DNA of 11,270 nucleotides from Larix sibirica (GCA_004151065.3 NWUY0300018310.1:45743-57012), one strand, 5' to 3'; numbered from the stretch's first letter, positions 1-7,195 are shown. Program-made: numbers and translations. The notes: generated from the letters alone by a model not told the origin.

Positions 1-338
1 AACTATATGACAGTGATCCTAAGTTTGCTTCCACTTATAAAGCATTATGTGCAGGCACACCAATGGCGGACTTTCATCGCGAGGAAGGACTATTATTCCA
101 TCTAGGCGATTTTTGTGTTCCTTTAAGTGAGCATGTGAAGCTAATTTGGGAAGCGTATTACAGTCAGGTGGCAGGGCACTTTGGCATAGAAAAGACTGTA
201 GCAGTATTGTAGAAGTACTTCTATTGGTCGAAGATTCGTCGAGACATTGACAAGTATATCGAATCATGTACTACCTGCACCATCCCAAAACCTACCATTG
301 AGAAGAAAGGGTTGTACACCCCTTTGCCTACTCCCAAT

Positions 339-692
339 GGGCCTTGGGAGTCCATCTCCATGAACTACATGTCAGGACTGTTGTCAACAAAGCATGGTGA
401 TGATTGTGTGTTTATGGTAGTGGATCGCTTCTCTAAGATGGCCATTCTAATAGCTTGCAAGAAGAACATCTCTGTCGAGACCACTGCTAAGCTCTCCTTT
501 TAACGTGTTTGGGTTCATTTTGAGCTACCACAAACTATCATTTCAGATTGGGGCAACAGATTCTTGAGCACCTTTTGGTCTAGCTTATGGTCACTTATGG
601 ACACCAAACTCACCCAATCAAATGCCTTCCACCCCCAAACCAATGGACATACAAAAATGGTGAATAGAATGTTTATGCATATTCTGAGAATG
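339..692 (+). other. Gypsy integrase catalytic core (rve-type) within the relic
   Basis: This is the RNase H-fold strand-transfer domain, running from the PWESISMNYM motif through the second catalytic Asp (546, in SDWGNRF) to the NGHTKMVNRM motif. The spacing Asp/Asn 363, Asp 546, Lys 654 leaves 60 and 35 residues between them, as expected for a gypsy integrase, which makes the alignment unambiguous without a search. Loss of the first Asp and of the Glu would abolish catalysis even if the stops at 501 and 750 were ignored. Residue comparison is from knowledge of the family, not from an alignment run. Confidence 0.9.
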
Positions 693-1208
693 TACAATTC
701 TAAACATCCCCGCACATGGGATGAGAGTCTTCCACATATTCAACATAGCTAAAACAAAGCCCTTCACATCTCTACTAGACATAGCCCTTTCCAAGTGTGC
801 ATAGGGTTCCCACCATTGGCCTCAATTGATGTAGCTCTGCCCATTTCCTCAACACATGAGAAATATGACCATGCTCGCACCGAGGTGGAAAATCCTACTC
901 GATTTGTTGAATGAATTTAACACATCCGTCAGCAAGTCCATGACATTCTGGAGAAATTCAAAGCCAAGTACAAGCAACAACATGACCAACATCGAGTTTC
1001 GCACAAGCTTAATCCACCCCGATATGGGTCATACACCATCACCAAGGCAGTTGATGAGAATGCCTTCAAATTAAACATTCCTCCCGTTCTTGGCCTACAT
1101 CCGATATTTAATGTGGAGCTCCTTTGCCCATATTTCCCACCGTTGTTAGACACCTCGGAAGTGGCAGAGCAATTGCCACCATCAGAGCTAAACCCTTATT
1201 GTTTGGAG

Positions 1209-1409
1209 TAGGATAAACTTGATCATGTCATGGATACGCAGGTGAAGGGAACTTGTTAACACCGCGTTCATCTCTAACGGATTATTAAAGCATGGCAGTT
1301 TCTCCATTAAGGAAAATAGCTCACCAGGGTACAAATTCAGCTAAAGTTTCCCCCATCTTCTATGGGAACTTAAGACAATCGAGACCATTGCTTCCTAAGG
1401 GGGGAGTAC
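1209..1409 (+). other. Chromodomain-like C-terminal tail of gypsy pol, heavily decayed
   Basis: After the integrase C-terminal segment (motifs NAFKLNIPP near 1056 and HPIFNVELL near 1095), the same frame carries DHVMDTQVKGT (about 1221-1253) and IIKAWQ (1281-1298). These fit the start and the central Trp region of the chromodomain that many plant gypsy elements use to bind chromatin. Five stops (1209, 1257, 1275, 1308, 1317) break it. It runs directly into the polypurine tract. The chromodomain call is inference from position and residue pattern; an unrelated gypsy pol C-terminus is possible. Confidence 0.5.
1397..1406 (+). promoter_or_regulatory. Polypurine tract (plus-strand primer site) of the first gypsy element
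   Basis: The ten-purine run AAGGGGGGAG lies 3 bp before a TG that begins the shared repeat. In LTR retrotransposons such a tract, just upstream of the 3' LTR, primes second-strand DNA synthesis. Its position at the end of pol and next to the repeat boundary is what supports the call. Confidence 0.75.
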
Positions 1410-1943
1410 TGATCCAAATGGATATCAGTGGCCACCTAGCTATTCCACCGACTCAAAACAATTTTTCCAGTTTGCAAATTTTTTATGGATTTTCGTGTCG
1501 AAAACTTATGGGGTCATTTTGAGGCCCTAAATGACTTTTTTTTGCGATACCACAATCCATTTATTCCCAAAGGCATGACTGAATGGGAGAAATGTGTACT
1601 TCTCGGCTAGATCTTTCCAACAGGATACTGAGCACCCTAAATGGAGATCATATACAAACATTATGCCCCTAAGAAGTTGACACCTCGACTAACCACCTTG
1701 GGGCCCGCAAACCCTTTTACGGTTCATCTCCCAGGGTTAGGTTTTTTTTATGTTTGCTATATACCTAGGGGAGAATAATATGGGGTACCTATGGGCTCTC
1801 TGAATTGGACAATAGTAGGCTCAATTAGTATTATATCTTGGTGGTGTTGGATTTGTTAAAGATGGTCAAACATTACCACGATGGACGTTGCTTACTATCT
1901 AAATATTAGACCTGCACTTAGCTCAATGGAGAAGTGAGTGTCA
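1410..1943 (+). mobile_element. Putative gypsy LTR, copy 1 (start firm, 3' end tentative)
   Basis: The segment starts with TG one base after the spacer following the polypurine tract, and the near-perfect identity between the two long copies starts at the same place, as expected of an LTR boundary. It contains a TATA box at 1758-1763 about 350 bp in, a plausible U3 length. The proposed end is a CA at 1942-1943, placed there because TATCAGAG follows, resembling a tRNA-Met primer binding site. That end is weak; other CA dinucleotides could serve. No terminal inverted repeat beyond TG/CA is visible. Confidence 0.5.
1758..1763 (+). promoter_or_regulatory. TATA box of the putative LTR promoter, copy 1
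   Basis: TATATA in the context GCTATATACC, about 350 bp inside the putative LTR and in the element's orientation. Plant LTR promoters usually carry such a box roughly 30 bp before the transcript start, which would put the start near 1790. Judged by motif and position only. Confidence 0.45.
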
Positions 1944-1952
1944 TATCAGAGA
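1941..1952 (+). promoter_or_regulatory. Possible degenerate primer binding site (initiator tRNA-Met type), copy 1
   Basis: TCATATCAGAGA matches 9 of 12 positions of the common plant primer binding site complementary to initiator tRNA-Met, including an unbroken TATCAGAG. It would mark the end of an LTR acting as a 5' LTR. The first three bases fit poorly, so this may be chance. Confidence 0.25.
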
Positions 1953-2111
1953 CATCCTAGTATCCCTCTTTCATTTCAACAATAGAATGGTCAGCCAAAT
2001 TTGTACTCAAAGTTCCAAATATGCAAAAAGAATCAAGGATAGTGGTTCGATAGAGCAGGAAAATAAAATAATTTGAAGCAAAGTGTAGCATGATATATGA
2101 ATTGGTCTTAG

Positions 2112-2291
2112 GCCTCGTCAAGAACTCTCATTGGTCCAAAGTTCAATTGGTATGTCCCCACGGTGGTCAAGGATGAGGAAACTCTCCAACAAGCACAAGG
2201 AGACTTGGAAATTGGAAATGCAAATTTGGACTCATACAAGTTACATGATGATGTCAAGCAAGACACCTTTAATGGGCATTTCTTTTATTAA
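2112..2291 (+). other. Unrecognised open segment, 59 codons, hydrophilic, no start codon (copy 1)
   Basis: A frame open from a TAG at 2109 to a TAA at 2289 encodes a hydrophilic, Asp/Glu/Gln-rich stretch (for example VVKDEETLQQAQGDLEIG). That composition looks more protein-like than the overlapping frame starting at 2131, which gives a Met/Lys/Ser-rich peptide. There is no ATG in the frame. It could be a relic of a captured exon or of a retrotransposon gag, but I do not recognise it and it may be chance. It recurs unchanged at 8158-8337. Confidence 0.2.
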
Positions 2292-2644
2292 ATCCAGGTT
2301 CTTTAAATGTGGTGAAAGGTAGTTTTGCTTCTAGTTTGTTAGGATCTATACTAGTTAACTTTTTAGTTATAATACAATAAGATCAACTTAACTTATAAGT
2401 AGAAATTTGAAATTTGGAGACTTTATGAAAGATTGACTCCCAACAAGTCCATTTTTGTTTGTATTAACATCATGTACAGTGTTGTTGAAACCATATTTTA
2501 ATACAAATTATAACCATTTCAATAAAAAAAAGTTGTCCTTCAAAAACATTTGGGTGGAAGAACACTTGACTACAATGACTTAACCACACATATGACTAAA
2601 TGTTATCTAGTAAAAAATTAGTTGAGACATTTGAAAGGAAAAAT
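2292..2644. other. AT-rich non-coding stretch, no recognisable feature
   Basis: No open frame of note, no RNA gene and no repeat was seen other than short A and T runs. It carries the only mismatch found between the long repeat copies (2479). Confidence 0.6.
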
Positions 2645-2853
2645 GTATCTCTATTTATCTTTCCATTGGATCTATGAAAAGTTTCAAACCACTCCCATTT
2701 AACTATCACTGACTTAAATGAATCACTATATTCTATCTTAATAGTTTTTTTTGTAGTTTCCAAATTTTCCACATCAATATCAATAACATTTCATATTTGA
2801 AGCACATACATAGTTGAGTTGTAAGAATGTCGTCTTAACTCTACAATAATAGT
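2645..2853 (+). repeat. Tandem duplication, unit 1 of 2 (209 bp)
   Basis: Begins GTATCTCTATTTATCTTTCC and is followed directly by a second diverged unit. The units share long blocks, such as CAAACCACTCCCATTTAA and CCACATCAATATCAATAACA, and the terminal TCGTCTTAACTCTACAATA. Differences are scattered substitutions and small indels, so this duplication is much older than the 6,046 bp one. Confidence 0.9.
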
Positions 2854-3060
2854 GTATCTCTATTTATCTTTCCATAAATCTATTAAAGATTTCAAACCAC
2901 TCCCATTTAATTATCACTAGCTTAAATGAATCACTATATTCCATCTCAATAAAAAAATTTAGTTTCCAAATTTTCCACATCAATATCAATAACATTTCAT
3001 ATTTGAAGCACATGATGCACAATTGAGTTGTAGGAATGTCGTCTTAACTCTACAATACTA
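2854..3060 (+). repeat. Tandem duplication, unit 2 of 2 (207 bp)
   Basis: Second unit, adjacent to the first. It differs by substitutions, by loss of part of a T run (a run of T in unit 1 near 2745 corresponds to an A run near 2950) and by a few extra bases near 3012-3020. AT-rich, with no coding potential seen in either unit. Confidence 0.9.
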
Positions 3061-3780
3061 TGTCATTTGTTTCTCATCCATCTTCCTTCTCCAAAAAGCA
3101 TATGTTGAAATGTACACACATGTCTATTATGTAATTACAAATATTTTCAAACATATACGTAATAAGATTATGGCTTAGTAATAAAATATTTGTACGCAAG
3201 TGGTATAATATGACAAGATTTTAAACCGTAACTATTTGAATATATGTTATTAAGTGAGGAGAATTATAGGCCCCACCTAAGTATTCCTTTCAAAATCCTT
3301 TTAGCTATTCTCTTGTTACTCTCTATAGGATCTTCCATGTATATAGACATTGTGCTTATTGTGTACATCTATCATGTCTAGAAATGGTTAAGTAGATTAA
3401 ACTATCTACAAGATGTTTGTACATGAATGCACAAAATTTTCCCCTATTTCATTTTTAGATATCATTGATCCAAAATTGATTTGGGTGTTAACAAATTTAC
3501 ATTTTTTTGATCAAATGAGTTGCATACCTCGATTGGCATAAGAAAAACGGTCTCGACTTCTACCTTACCTCCATGCCAAGATGGTGATGTAACACCCCTA
3601 GTTTTATCATCTCAAATGAGTGTAGCAGGTAATTATTTATTGATCCTATATCATCTTCAACATTATTTATATAAATTAACCCATCAACATACAAAATAAT
3701 TAGTAATAAACCTCCACTTGAATTGGTCTTCACATATAGATTTGAAGCTGGATCACATCTTCAAAAGTTAACTTCTCTAA
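3061..3780. other. AT-rich non-coding stretch
   Basis: No frame or motif that I can assign. By position it could hold the decayed gag region of the copia relic that follows, but I could not find a zinc knuckle or other gag motif. Confidence 0.5.
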
Positions 3781-4254
3781 AATGGTGATTAATCTATGCA
3801 TACAGAGATTCCAGTGCTTGCTCCAACATGTAGAACACTTTTTGAAACTTATAAACAATGTTTTATTTACCATGTTCTATGTATCTAGGGGGATGCTCAT
3901 TCAAGTGATCTTTTTAAGTTGGATGATGCTATTTTTGTATCTAGATTGGTTTTGAATCTCTTTGTTATCTCAAGTATTATATATTTGAAATGTGAAGTTA
4001 AGTTTAAAGAACTATGCGTGATAAGAGATTTTGACAAAGAACTCCCTTGGGTTTTGGTCAAATGAATGAGTGAAGGAGGTCTTTATAGGCTTCTTGTAGG
4101 GTCTGAAAATTATGGAGCCTTTGTCACGATAACGGAAAGTTGTGTGAGTTATTCCACAACCATTTTGGTCATTTTTAATGGAGTGCTTTCTCTCTTGCAG
4201 AATATGGTTAAGGGACTGTCATATTTCAAGGTGAAATTTCACATAGGCCACTAA
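3781..4254 (+). pseudogene. Ty1/copia pol relic: end of protease and GAG-pre-integrase domain (copy 1)
   Basis: Frame 3807-3818 reads Asp-Ser-Ser-Ala, matching the Asp-Ser-Gly-Ala active site of copia aspartic proteases with Gly changed to Ser. A frameshift follows. From 3841 a second frame carries KLDDAIFVSR (3919-3948) and LKCEVKFKELCVIRD (near 3985-4029), typical of the linker between copia protease and integrase, then GGLYRLLVGSEN (4075-4110) and NMVKGL (4201-4218), the signature of the GAG-pre-integrase domain. The zinc-binding His-x4-His (4155 and 4170, in LFHNHFGHF) lies in another frame, so an indel pair brackets it. Stops occur at 3886 and 4063. The catalytic core and reverse transcriptase are not recognisable downstream. 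Non-functional; family call is strong although the fragment is short. Confidence 0.82.
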
Positions 4255-5001
4255 TGTTGAAAAATCTAAACCTCATGATAGAGAAACAAAGGAAATTATG
4301 GGAGTTCACGATATATCTCACAAATATGAAACTTGGAAGATTGGTAGTCATGCAAAATATCGCACCAGGTATAAATTCAAAAGTTTTACTTCTACTCTAT
4401 GTCCACCACCATTGTGAATAACCTTCAAGCACTTATCGAAGCTCAACTGGAGGGAAGCATCATGCTTCTTTCCACTGAGCACCCGGAGGTAGACTCACCA
4501 ATCTTGATCTTAGTTTGAATTCAAGAAAGGGTTTTTCCTCCCCTGAAGTAGTCATTCTACTTTGTTTGCTTCGCATGGAACACCCTTGCCTCTTTGATAT
4601 AGTCTTTGAACTAGTTAGAGGAAGGATAGATCAATACCTTCCACATTTTTAAATACCTTCTTTATAGTTGGAATCCCAATTGCTTAATTCCACTGGTTCG
4701 ATTCTTGTGGTAGTTTTAGAGGTTTAGAATCCAACATCTCCTCTACCTCGCCTTGACTCTTAAGCATAGCCAAGATCCTTCACAAAATTTTCAACTTGGT
4801 TAGTTGACTCCTTCGTCTTGGAATGTCCATGCTAAGAGGGAAAAATGAATTATGATTTTTCCCAATATGGGAGGGTAGTGTCGTTTTACCCATATATTTA
4901 GAGGTTATGTTGCATGGGGATGCCCCCCCTCCCTCCTCAAATAAAAAAGCTTTATGCTCATCATCCCCGTGTTATATGGACTTTGGGACCCCTAGGAAAC
5001 T
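4255..5001. other. Non-coding stretch after the copia relic, two small open frames of unknown meaning
   Basis: A frame open from about 4256 to 4414 and a 39-codon ATG frame at 4399-4518 (STTIVNNLQALIEAQLEG near its start) overlap. Neither is recognised. The copia integrase core that should follow the relic is not visible here. The segment 4914-5114 has an open frame that is low in complexity and overlaps an open frame on the other strand because of the inverted repeat; I do not consider either a gene. Confidence 0.4.
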
Positions 5002-5144
5002 TCCAAAATATGTTGGGGACTTCATCGGGGACTTGGGGACTTGTTGGTCATAACCAAAACTTTCCCAACAAATTTCAGGAACTTTTGGGTAGATTTTGGA
5101 GGCATTATGAGTAGATTTCAGAGATGTCCCAAGCATATTTTGGA
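5002..5144. repeat. Imperfect inverted repeat, 19-nt arms, with internal GGGGACTT repeats (copy 1)
   Basis: Arms 5002-5020 and 5126-5144 match at 17 of 19 positions when one is reverse-complemented (core TCCAAAATATG). The spacer is 105 nt. Between the arms, GGGGACTT occurs three times (5015-5022, 5027-5034, 5035-5042). Because of the inverted arms both strands encode peptides sharing NMLGTS, which shows those open frames to be by-products of the repeat. It may be a remnant of a small inverted-repeat element. Confidence 0.65.
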
Positions 5145-5637
5145 GATGTTCGAGCATGTATCTTCAGTTTTGACCATGGACATTAATGATTGGACAATAT
5201 GATCATTTATACCATCCATATTTTCCGTATTATTTTGAATCTAAACAAGTTGCAACTCAAAATATGGGTAGTGTATAATGGATTTTGATTTGGGTTTCTG
5301 GTGATTTAACTATTGTCTTTTGAGCAACATCATTACACACATCAAAGCCTCCATGCCAACAAACCAAGAAATGCAACAACTCAAACCTCTAATTCTTTTG
5401 GGCATTGCATTTGTTCTTCTCATTTTTAGGGTCATCTTAGCTTTTGCATATCGTACATAGGTGTCTAGGAGTTATTCAAGTCCAACTCTTCCCCCATCCC
5501 AAACTCAAGCATTGTGAAAAGAATTGGATAGTAAAAACATAGATTGGGTAATAAACACTTGAATAGATTCGTATTCAATATCCTTCTTAATCTAAAATAT
5601 GAATCTAATTTATTTACAAAATGCAAGCATGTATATG
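5145..5637. other. Non-coding stretch spanning the last position comparable with copy 2
   Basis: Position 5224 corresponds to the window end, so repeat membership beyond it cannot be tested. A 35-codon ATG frame at 5353-5460 would encode a peptide with a hydrophobic core (ILLGIAFVLLIF), but nothing else supports it. No known feature otherwise. Confidence 0.5.
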
Positions 5638-5880
5638 TTAGAGTGTTTTGTGATAGTTTTCAACATGGCTACAAAAATCCGTAGAACCTGTTGAGAAGGG
5701 AATGCCTTTTAACCTAATCATCATAAACAATAAATATGTGGAAGAAAAGTTATTATAGGCACAAGCATTCTTCTCATAGACCCACATGGACATTATTGCA
5801 AATTGAAAATACTTATGCTTACGTTTCCTAAAGCTAAACTTCATTTTGCTCATGTCCAAGTGCCAATAACAGAATGCCAC
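5638..5880 (-). CDS. Hypothetical 80-residue open frame, unrecognised
   Basis: An ATG-started frame on the minus strand, rich in aromatic, Met and Lys residues (FSFRKRKHKYFQFAIM near residues 15-30), with no signal peptide or known motif that I recognise. It is the longest uninterrupted ATG frame that is not part of a recognised relic. AT-rich repeat DNA yields frames of this size by chance, and no promoter or intron context supports expression. It could be a fragment of a decayed element. Confidence 0.15.
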   Translation of the reverse strand: MAFCYWHLDMSKMKFSFRKRKHKYFQFAIMSMWVYEKNACAYNNFSSTYLLFMMIRLKGIPFSTGSTDFCSHVENYHKTL

Positions 5881-6353
5881 TAGGCCCTTTTCTTATTTGC
5901 CTAAGCTTTTTCAGAACTACCAAGTGTAAGGAATGTGCATAATACTATATAGTATAGACTATTATGCTTACAAGCAACTACAAATGTTTATGGCTAATCC
6001 TAACTTTTTAAAGATTATATATATATATATATATAGTCGTCCCCAACCTATCATACCCTAAAAAATTAGGGTTGCACTCTAGCCATCCCAGGGACTCATC
6101 CCCTCGTCCTCACCATTCCCTTGTCCCCAAAAATAGTGCAACATAGTTTAGAGGCTATGCTTACTCATCAAAAGCCACCGTAGCAACTTCTGAAAGTGTC
6201 ATCTATTTGCAATCCCATGCAACACCTCACTCTCTTAAATGCTCTTAAGTTTGTGAATAAGAAACCAAGAAGGGAATACAAATGGACTCAATGCTATTTT
6301 TTTTCCTAACCTTACTAATTGAATTGTTGTTTGCGTGGGTGAGTTACAAGACT
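5881..6353. other. Non-coding stretch with (TA)10 run and an eight-T run
   Basis: Contains the (TA)10 run (6016-6035) and a CCCC/GTCC-rich patch at 6038-6135. A T8 run at 6297-6304 could be the decayed poly(A) tail (read on the minus strand) of the LINE relic that lies at higher coordinates. No gene seen. Confidence 0.5.
6016..6035. repeat. (TA)10 microsatellite
   Basis: Ten uninterrupted TA units, within the single-copy part of the window. Confidence 0.95.
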
Positions 6354-6543
6354 CATAGATGGTTGCAAAAGGAGATAATTCATGAGATCATCCTAGATAG
6401 GTAAGGAATCAATAGAACCAAAACTGGACATAGGGACCCCATAGATGGCTTCAAAAAGACAAACTAAACAAAAGGAGATAATTCATGAGATCTCCTTAGA
6501 AAGGGAGGAATCAATAGAGCCAAAAAGTGTACATAGGGACTCC
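6354..6543. repeat. Diverged tandem repeat of two units within the LINE-derived region
   Basis: Unit 1 (6354-6439) and unit 2 (6440-6543) both begin CATAGATGG. They share GGAGATAATTCATGAGATC, GGAATCAATAGA and ACATAGGGAC in order; unit 2 carries about 17 extra bases after its start. The blocks repeat at a 103 bp offset. On the minus strand these lie toward the 3' end of the LINE relic. Confidence 0.8.
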
Positions 6544-7131
6544 AAGCCCACTCTATAGGGACACCTTGAGTAAGATAGTTATAGAGACCACCTACCAATG
6601 AGGAGAGATCTACCAAACGTTTAAGGAGGAAACATATCGAAATATTCCTTTGTCACCAAAAGAAGTAAATCCTGATGTTGGAGTTTAACAGAGGACCAGG
6701 AAGTTAAGTCTCCACAAAGTGGCAACCATACTAGTAGTAGTATCCTACATTGAAGTCATATCCTGGTTAATCAACCATATTCCGATATTGAAAATAGGTT
6801 GGGTTGTAGGCCACATATATTCCCCTATTCTGAGTTTTCATCCATCCCCAATCCTCCACATCGCCCAGAATCCATGCAAAGAAAAGGCCTCCACTAGTGC
6901 CTTCTAGACTATAAAACCTCCTTTAGAAGATTTTTAAGCATTCCTAAACCAATCTTCCATCGTAATACCGCGTAGATATTTGGATTTAATTACCTGACCA
7001 CATAAGGCTTTGATATAGACCATCCTCCACAGATTCCTTGTGGCCAAGGCTTTGTTAAATACATAGATGTTCTTTGGACCCCAACTACCAAGAATTTTTG
7101 GGGCTGCAAGATTGGACCATTTAGCTAGCAA
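6354..7131 (-). pseudogene. LINE (non-LTR retrotransposon) ORF2 C-terminal relic, antisense
   Basis: On the minus strand, 7131 down to about 6720 reads in one frame. AKWSNLAAPK, GSWGPKNIYVFNKALATR and LWRMVYIKALCGQVIKSKYL, then MEDWFRN (from 6960), KALVEAF and MWRIGDG match the segment after the reverse transcriptase in plant LINE ORF2 proteins. In-frame stops lie at 6936, 6906, 6840 and 6747 (first base on the minus strand). Further on, a shifted frame gives LLIGRWSL (about 6590-6615), which fits the continuing C-terminus; the exact 3' limit is uncertain. The reverse transcriptase itself is absent, as expected for a 5'-truncated insertion. Non-functional. Confidence 0.85.
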
Positions 7132-7176
7132 AATTCCCTTTGAAAATCATTTCCTCGTCTAAAGGAAGCTAAAACA

Positions 7177-7195
7177 TTTTTTTTTTTTTTTTTTN
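7177..7195. other. T18 homopolymer ending in an undetermined base (N)
   Basis: Eighteen T followed by the only N in the window (7195). Sequencing and assembly often fail at such runs, so the exact length and the join here are unreliable. On the minus strand it is an A run upstream of the LINE relic, at the wrong end to be its tail. Confidence 0.95.

Larger units (their letters stand above)
3..1412 (+). pseudogene. Ty3/gypsy retrotransposon pol relic: integrase with chromodomain-like tail, 5' end outside window
   Basis: In an intact element this part of pol would insert retrotransposon cDNA into nuclear DNA. The whole relic reads in one frame (first bases of codons divisible by 3). The integrase zinc finger shows Gly-His at 174-179 and Cys-x2-Cys at 267 and 276; the expected first His is Tyr (156). 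The core follows, with motifs such as VVDRFSKM (about 418-441) and NAFHPQTNGH (621-650). Catalytic positions keep canonical D,D(35)E spacing, but only the second Asp (546) survives: Asn is at 363 and Lys at 654. In-frame stops lie at 210, 501, 750, 912, 918, 1209, 1257, 1275, 1308 and 1317. No frameshift is visible; about 25 codons seem missing near 1005-1013 compared with the family. The last frame stop (1410) overlaps the presumed LTR start. Reverse transcriptase and RNase H are not in the window. Clearly non-functional; family assignment is firm. Confidence 0.93.
1408..5224 (+). repeat. Long direct repeat, copy 1 (partner 7454-11270, offset 6046 bp)
   Basis: From 1408 onward the sequence recurs 6046 bp downstream without net insertion or deletion. 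By eye I found one mismatch, G at 2479 against A at 8525. The end shown is only where the second copy leaves the window; the true repeat may be longer, and the period is 6,046 bp. Upstream of 1408 identity drops to 37 of 45 positions (1365-1409 against 7411-7455, including the shared last two bases) and then vanishes. The copy contains a gypsy LTR-like start, a short tandem duplication, a copia relic and a GGGGACTT-rich segment. A recent tandem duplication or an assembly duplication both explain it. Confidence 0.97.

Noticed and set aside
19-267. Minus-strand open frame of 82 codons opposite the integrase zinc finger
   Set aside because: It is the shadow of the gypsy pol frame on the plus strand, which has clear family motifs.
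929-1153. Minus-strand open frame opposite the integrase C-terminal region
   Set aside because: The plus-strand frame carries gypsy motifs here; the minus frame has none.
1419-1428. TGGATATCAG, similar to a tRNA-Met primer binding site, ten bases after the proposed LTR start
   Set aside because: It has an extra base relative to the primer site and lies just after a polypurine tract, where a primer binding site would leave no LTR.
1485-1610. 41-codon ATG frame near the start of the putative LTR (begins MDFRVENLWGHFEALNDF)
   Set aside because: It looks protein-like, but it sits in the presumed U3 region and I recognise no family. Conservation between the two copies is uninformative because the copies are near-identical.
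4914-5157. Overlapping open frames on both strands sharing NMLGTS
   Set aside because: They arise from the inverted repeat and low-complexity GGGGACTT sequence.
1408-5224. The whole 3.8 kb shared segment as a single giant LTR
   Set aside because: It contains copia pol sequence and other mixed debris, and its TATA box lies only about 350 bp from the start. A short LTR followed by duplicated interior or flanking DNA fits better, though the end is not proven.
5353-5460. 35-codon frame with a hydrophobic core resembling a membrane segment
   Set aside because: Short T-rich frames give Leu/Ile/Phe-rich peptides by chance, and nothing else supports a gene.
7177-7194. T18 run as the poly(A) tail of the antisense LINE
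   Set aside because: It lies on the 5' side of the LINE relic; a tail should be at the lower-coordinate end, where only a T8 run (6297-6304) is seen.
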